Of a stretch of DNA of 5,430 bases, positions 5,237 through 5,430 are shown one piece after another. Within the stretch, counting starts at the first letter, position 1. Every line of letters starts with the position of its first letter. The stretch covers positions 1 through 5,430 of the forward strand of contig JAZQNN010000022.1 of assembly GCA_045627365.1 (NCBI GenBank), in the 5' to 3' direction. The notes below the pieces were generated by a model. That model was given only the letters and a program-made list of their open reading frames with translations, had not been told where the DNA came from and did not search any database. Made by a program: the position numbers and the translations under genes. This stretch comes from RGIG5612 sp045627365. GTDB lineage: Bacteria > Bacillota > Clostridia > Lachnospirales > Lachnospiraceae.

Positions 5237-5430
5237 TTATATTTTGCTGCAAGCAGTCTTAATATGAGTATTATGCCAAAGCCGGCCACCGTCGCCAAAA
5301 CGGAATTGTATTTGTTCAGAACAGCGCAGATAACTGCCCCGATCATGCACGGGCAGGCATAAAAATGCTTGATAAAAATCATAGGAATATTACCGGAGCA
5401 TATGTCGCGGATCACGCCGCCCCCTACGCC
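5212..5430 (-). CDS. TRIC/UPF0126 membrane channel protein, C-terminal part
   Basis: The last 72 codons of a trimeric intracellular cation channel (TRIC) family protein, formerly UPF0126 (YicG/YadS-like; Pfam names the domain a glycine transporter). These inner-membrane proteins are about 200 aa with two repeats of three helices. The visible part is the second repeat: GVGGGVIRDI at the right edge is the conserved glycine-rich helix start, followed by GNIPMIF, FYACPCMIGA, and a last hydrophobic segment ending KYKWHLPK, which is the normal C-terminus of the family. Bacterial members conduct cations in vitro; glycine transport has also been suggested. There is no functional link with the sugar genes, from which it is separated by a terminator. 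The frame stays open to the window edge. Confidence 0.93.
   Translation of the reverse strand, partial: GVGGGVIRDICSGNIPMIFIKHFYACPCMIGAVICAVLNKYNSVLATVAGFGIILILRLLAAKYKWHLPKAK

Overview
The window looks like ordinary accessory sugar metabolism from a bacterium with moderate GC content, most likely of the Clostridia/Bacillota type. Support for this is the strong AGGAGG-class ribosome binding site, the LacI-regulated CUT1 sugar importer with no dedicated ATPase, and the protein style. The assignment is an inference, and one observation argues for caution: the solute-binding protein has no lipobox, which is unusual for a monoderm. All real genes are on the minus strand, so the window reads from high to low coordinates.

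Right end (about 4960-5430): the last 72 codons of a TRIC/UPF0126 membrane channel gene. Directly after its stop lies a short C-terminal remnant that resembles DUF1349 (concanavalin-like) proteins, followed by an intrinsic terminator. This unit is separate from the sugar locus.

Centre and left (1-4880): a sugar-utilisation cluster. From upstream to downstream it holds a 24-bp operator-like palindrome, a predicted promoter, a LacI-family regulator, a CUT1 solute-binding protein, a MalF-type permease, a MalG-type permease (4-bp overlap with the previous gene) and the N-terminal 117 codons of a GH42 beta-galactosidase that runs off the left edge. The binding protein should capture a galactoside outside the membrane. 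The two permeases should import it, powered by a shared MsmX/MsmK-type ATPase encoded elsewhere. The GH42 enzyme should then hydrolyse it in the cytoplasm, with the LacI-type protein sensing the sugar and controlling the cluster.

The non-coding parts are more interesting than the genes. Two tandem perfect hairpins follow the binding-protein gene. Two overlapping inverted repeats in the permease-GH42 spacer could form an H-type pseudoknot that ends directly at the GH42 ribosome binding site. The operator candidate has LacI/GalR geometry. I see no CRISPR array, insertion sequence, tRNA, rRNA or evidently undescribed protein system.
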